This document shows, one piece after another, positions 62,675-64,000 of a DNA stretch of 64,000 bases; the stretch's first letter is position 1, and each line of letters opens with the position of its first letter. The DNA comes from Pandoraea communis (GTDB lineage: Bacteria; Pseudomonadota; Gammaproteobacteria; Burkholderiales; Burkholderiaceae). The translations under genes and the position numbers were made by a program. The notes beneath the pieces were generated by a model. It was not told where the DNA came from and searched no databases. It saw only the letters and a program-made list of their open reading frames with translations. Location: contig NZ_CABPSJ010000007.1 in the NCBI RefSeq assembly GCF_902459745.1, positions 1-64,000 of the forward strand. Reading direction: 5' to 3'.

Positions 62675-62865
62675 GTGTGCGTGTCCGGCGCAGATGCCGA
62701 TCAGAAGTCCATCGTGGCGCTGGCGAGGAAGGTACGGGTGGAACCCGGCAGCACGAAGCCGTTGTACGTCGTCGTCCAGTAGTGCTTATCCGTCAGGTTG
62801 TTGATGGCGGCGCGCAGCACGACTGACTTGCCGGCGATTCGCGTGGCGTACCTGGCCGACAGGTC
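62675..62865 (-). repeat. right copy of the 191-bp direct repeat
   Basis: This is the intact copy of the segment found again at 60850-61040, in the same orientation, 1825 bases apart. It covers the 3' end of the TonB receptor gene and 26 bases beyond it. Confidence 0.92.
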
Positions 62866-64000
62866 GATCGTGGTGTACGCGGGAATCGACAACGTGTTGG
62901 CGGCATCGACCTCCTGCTCGCCCGTGACCTTGACGCCGGCCGCGAGCGTCAGGCCGCGCACGAACGGGGTGTCGTACTCGACACGTCCTGTCACGACGTA
63001 GCGCGGCGCGGCAAAGATGCGCTTGCCCGCCACGCTCGGGTCGTCAACGTCCACGGCCTTCGTGTTGAGCAGCAGCACGCCGCCCATCACGCGCCAGTCG
63101 CGGGCGAGACGCACCCAACCGCTGGCATCCAGCCCCTGGAAGCGTTGCGTGCCGTCCTGCACGTAGTAGTTCGCCTGATTGGTGTAGCCATAGCCGCGCT
63201 CGACGCGGAACAGCGCGAGATTCGCCCCCCACGTCTGCTTGTCCGCTTTCCAGCCCACCTCGTACTGTTTGCTGGTGAGCGGCCCGAAGGTCTGCGGGAA
63301 GTTGACGTTCGTGATGCTCGCCGAGCCCCCCGGCTCCAGCGACTCGACGTAGCTGACGTACGCGGTCGAATCGTTGTCGGTCTTGTACATGAGCGCGACC
63401 GTCGGCGAGACGGGTTTCGCGCGGTAGGACGCGCCAGTCTGCCCTGAGATGTCGTACAGATCGTCGTTGAACTGGGTGTAGCGCAGGCCGGCCAGCAACG
63501 AGATACGCGAGGTGATGCCAATCGTGTCGCTGGCATAGATCGCACGCTGCGAGATCTTCTCGCTGCGGTACGGCTGGTAGTTCAGGCCGAAGTCCTGATT
63601 CGGCAGCAGCGACGGGTTGTAAATGTTGCTCGTGCCGAGCGAAATGCCGTTACCCCCATCGCCATTGTCGTTGAGCTTGACCTGGCTCTGATACGCCACG
63701 CCGAACACCACGTCATGCTTGAGCGGACCGGTGGTGAACTTGCCCTGCATCATGGCGTCCCAAGCCTGGTAGTAATAGGCCGTCTTCCACTTGTATTGCG
63801 TGTCGGCATAGTCGCCCGCAGCGTTGAGCACGGAGAGGAAGCTGTCGCCGTTAAGACGATTCAGGCGTGCGAAGCGATATTTGAAGTTTGCCTTCCACTG
63901 ATCGTTGATGCGATAGTCGAGCGACGTGCCTGCCGTCAGCGAATCGGTTTCGTAATAGGTGAACGGCTGGGCCACATTGCGGGCGACCTTGTTCGCGTCG
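62701..64000 (-). CDS. TonB-dependent siderophore receptor, C-terminal part (5' end beyond window)
   Basis: The frame is open to the window edge and covers about 433 residues of the C-terminal beta-barrel: alternating strands such as DYRINDQWKANFKYRFARLN and GLRYTQFNDDLYD, the siderophore-receptor segment SKQYEVGWKAD, then LRAAINNLTDKHYWTTTYNG, and a final aromatic Phe. Plug and signal peptide would lie to the right. It imports a ferric siderophore across the outer membrane with TonB. Its 3' end is the source of the repeat at 60850. Confidence 0.93.
   Translation of the reverse strand, partial: DANKVARNVAQPFTYYETDSLTAGTSLDYRINDQWKANFKYRFARLNRLNGDSFLSVLNAAGDYADTQYKWKTAYYYQAWDAMMQGKFTTGPLKHDVVFGVAYQSQVKLNDNGDGGNGISLGTSNIYNPSLLPNQDFGLNYQPYRSEKISQRAIYASDTIGITSRISLLAGLRYTQFNDDLYDISGQTGASYRAKPVSPTVALMYKTDNDSTAYVSYVESLEPGGSASITNVNFPQTFGPLTSKQYEVGWKADKQTWGANLALFRVERGYGYTNQANYYVQDGTQRFQGLDASGWVRLARDWRVMGGVLLLNTKAVDVDDPSVAGKRIFAAPRYVVTGRVEYDTPFVRGLTLAAGVKVTGEQEVDAANTLSIPAYTTIDLSARYATRIAGKSVVLRAAINNLTDKHYWTTTYNGFVLPGSTRTFLASATMDF

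Overview
The window is high-GC DNA, almost fully coding, from a Burkholderiales betaproteobacterium. The gene families and operon styles fit Burkholderiaceae, and Pandoraea is my best guess at genus, but the genus is an inference. There are no rRNA or tRNA genes, CRISPR arrays or intact insertion sequences. Several decayed IS5-type transposase fragments mark places where DNA has been rearranged.

Layout. 1-0.8 kb: end of a ureide pathway (allantoicase, ureidoglycolate lyase). 1.26-5.4 kb: a four-gene operon encoding a circularly permuted ATP-grasp ligase, an alpha-E protein, a transglutaminase-like protease and the proteasome-like peptidase Anbu. 5.5-6.9 kb: a MATE exporter. 7.4-19.9 kb (minus strand): a tightly coupled five-gene operon for a 2140-residue LEPR/DUF4347 repeat protein, a TolC-type outer-membrane factor and three HlyD-type adaptors. 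One adaptor carries a GAF-like domain and one is fused to an M50 metallopeptidase, and there is no ABC ATPase. 21.0-32.1 kb: a purine-catabolism block with PuuD urate hydroxylase, hydroxyisourate hydrolase, an NCS2 permease, 8-oxoguanine deaminase, a LysR regulator and a BMP-type nucleoside/purine ABC transporter. 32.7-41.2 kb: ABC-F ATPase, aldehyde dehydrogenase, DUF1289, an EamA protein, outer-membrane phospholipase A, and a GGDEF/EAL pair. 41.5-47.8 kb: sulfide:quinone reductase-like enzyme, CadR/CadA metal resistance, CHAD protein and HU. 48.4-56.3 kb: a phosphodiesterase, then pelDEFG and a galE-type epimerase, without pelABC. 56.5-60.8 kb: ferredoxin-NADP reductase, then a LysR / serine hydrolase / MFS set. 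60.8-64 kb: a mosaic with a duplicated TonB-receptor tail, LysR and transposase remnants, an unusual TIM-barrel-like protein, and a TonB-dependent receptor cut by the window edge.

How parts work together. The purine genes form a route from 8-oxoguanine or imported purines to urate, 5-hydroxyisourate and onward; the ureide genes at the left edge supply the last steps. Several loci point to surface and biofilm biology under cyclic-di-GMP: the giant secreted repeat protein, the diguanylate cyclase/phosphodiesterase pair, and PelD with an intact-looking RxxD site next to an epimerase whose gate residue suggests it can make UDP-GalNAc.

Best candidates for something undescribed: the M50/GAF-adaptor export operon for the DUF4347 giant protein (7.4-19.9 kb, with a structured leader up to about 20.5 kb), and the recently assembled island at 60.85-62.87 kb carrying the TIM-barrel protein. 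The Anbu operon is a known but still poorly understood peptide-modification/proteolysis system.
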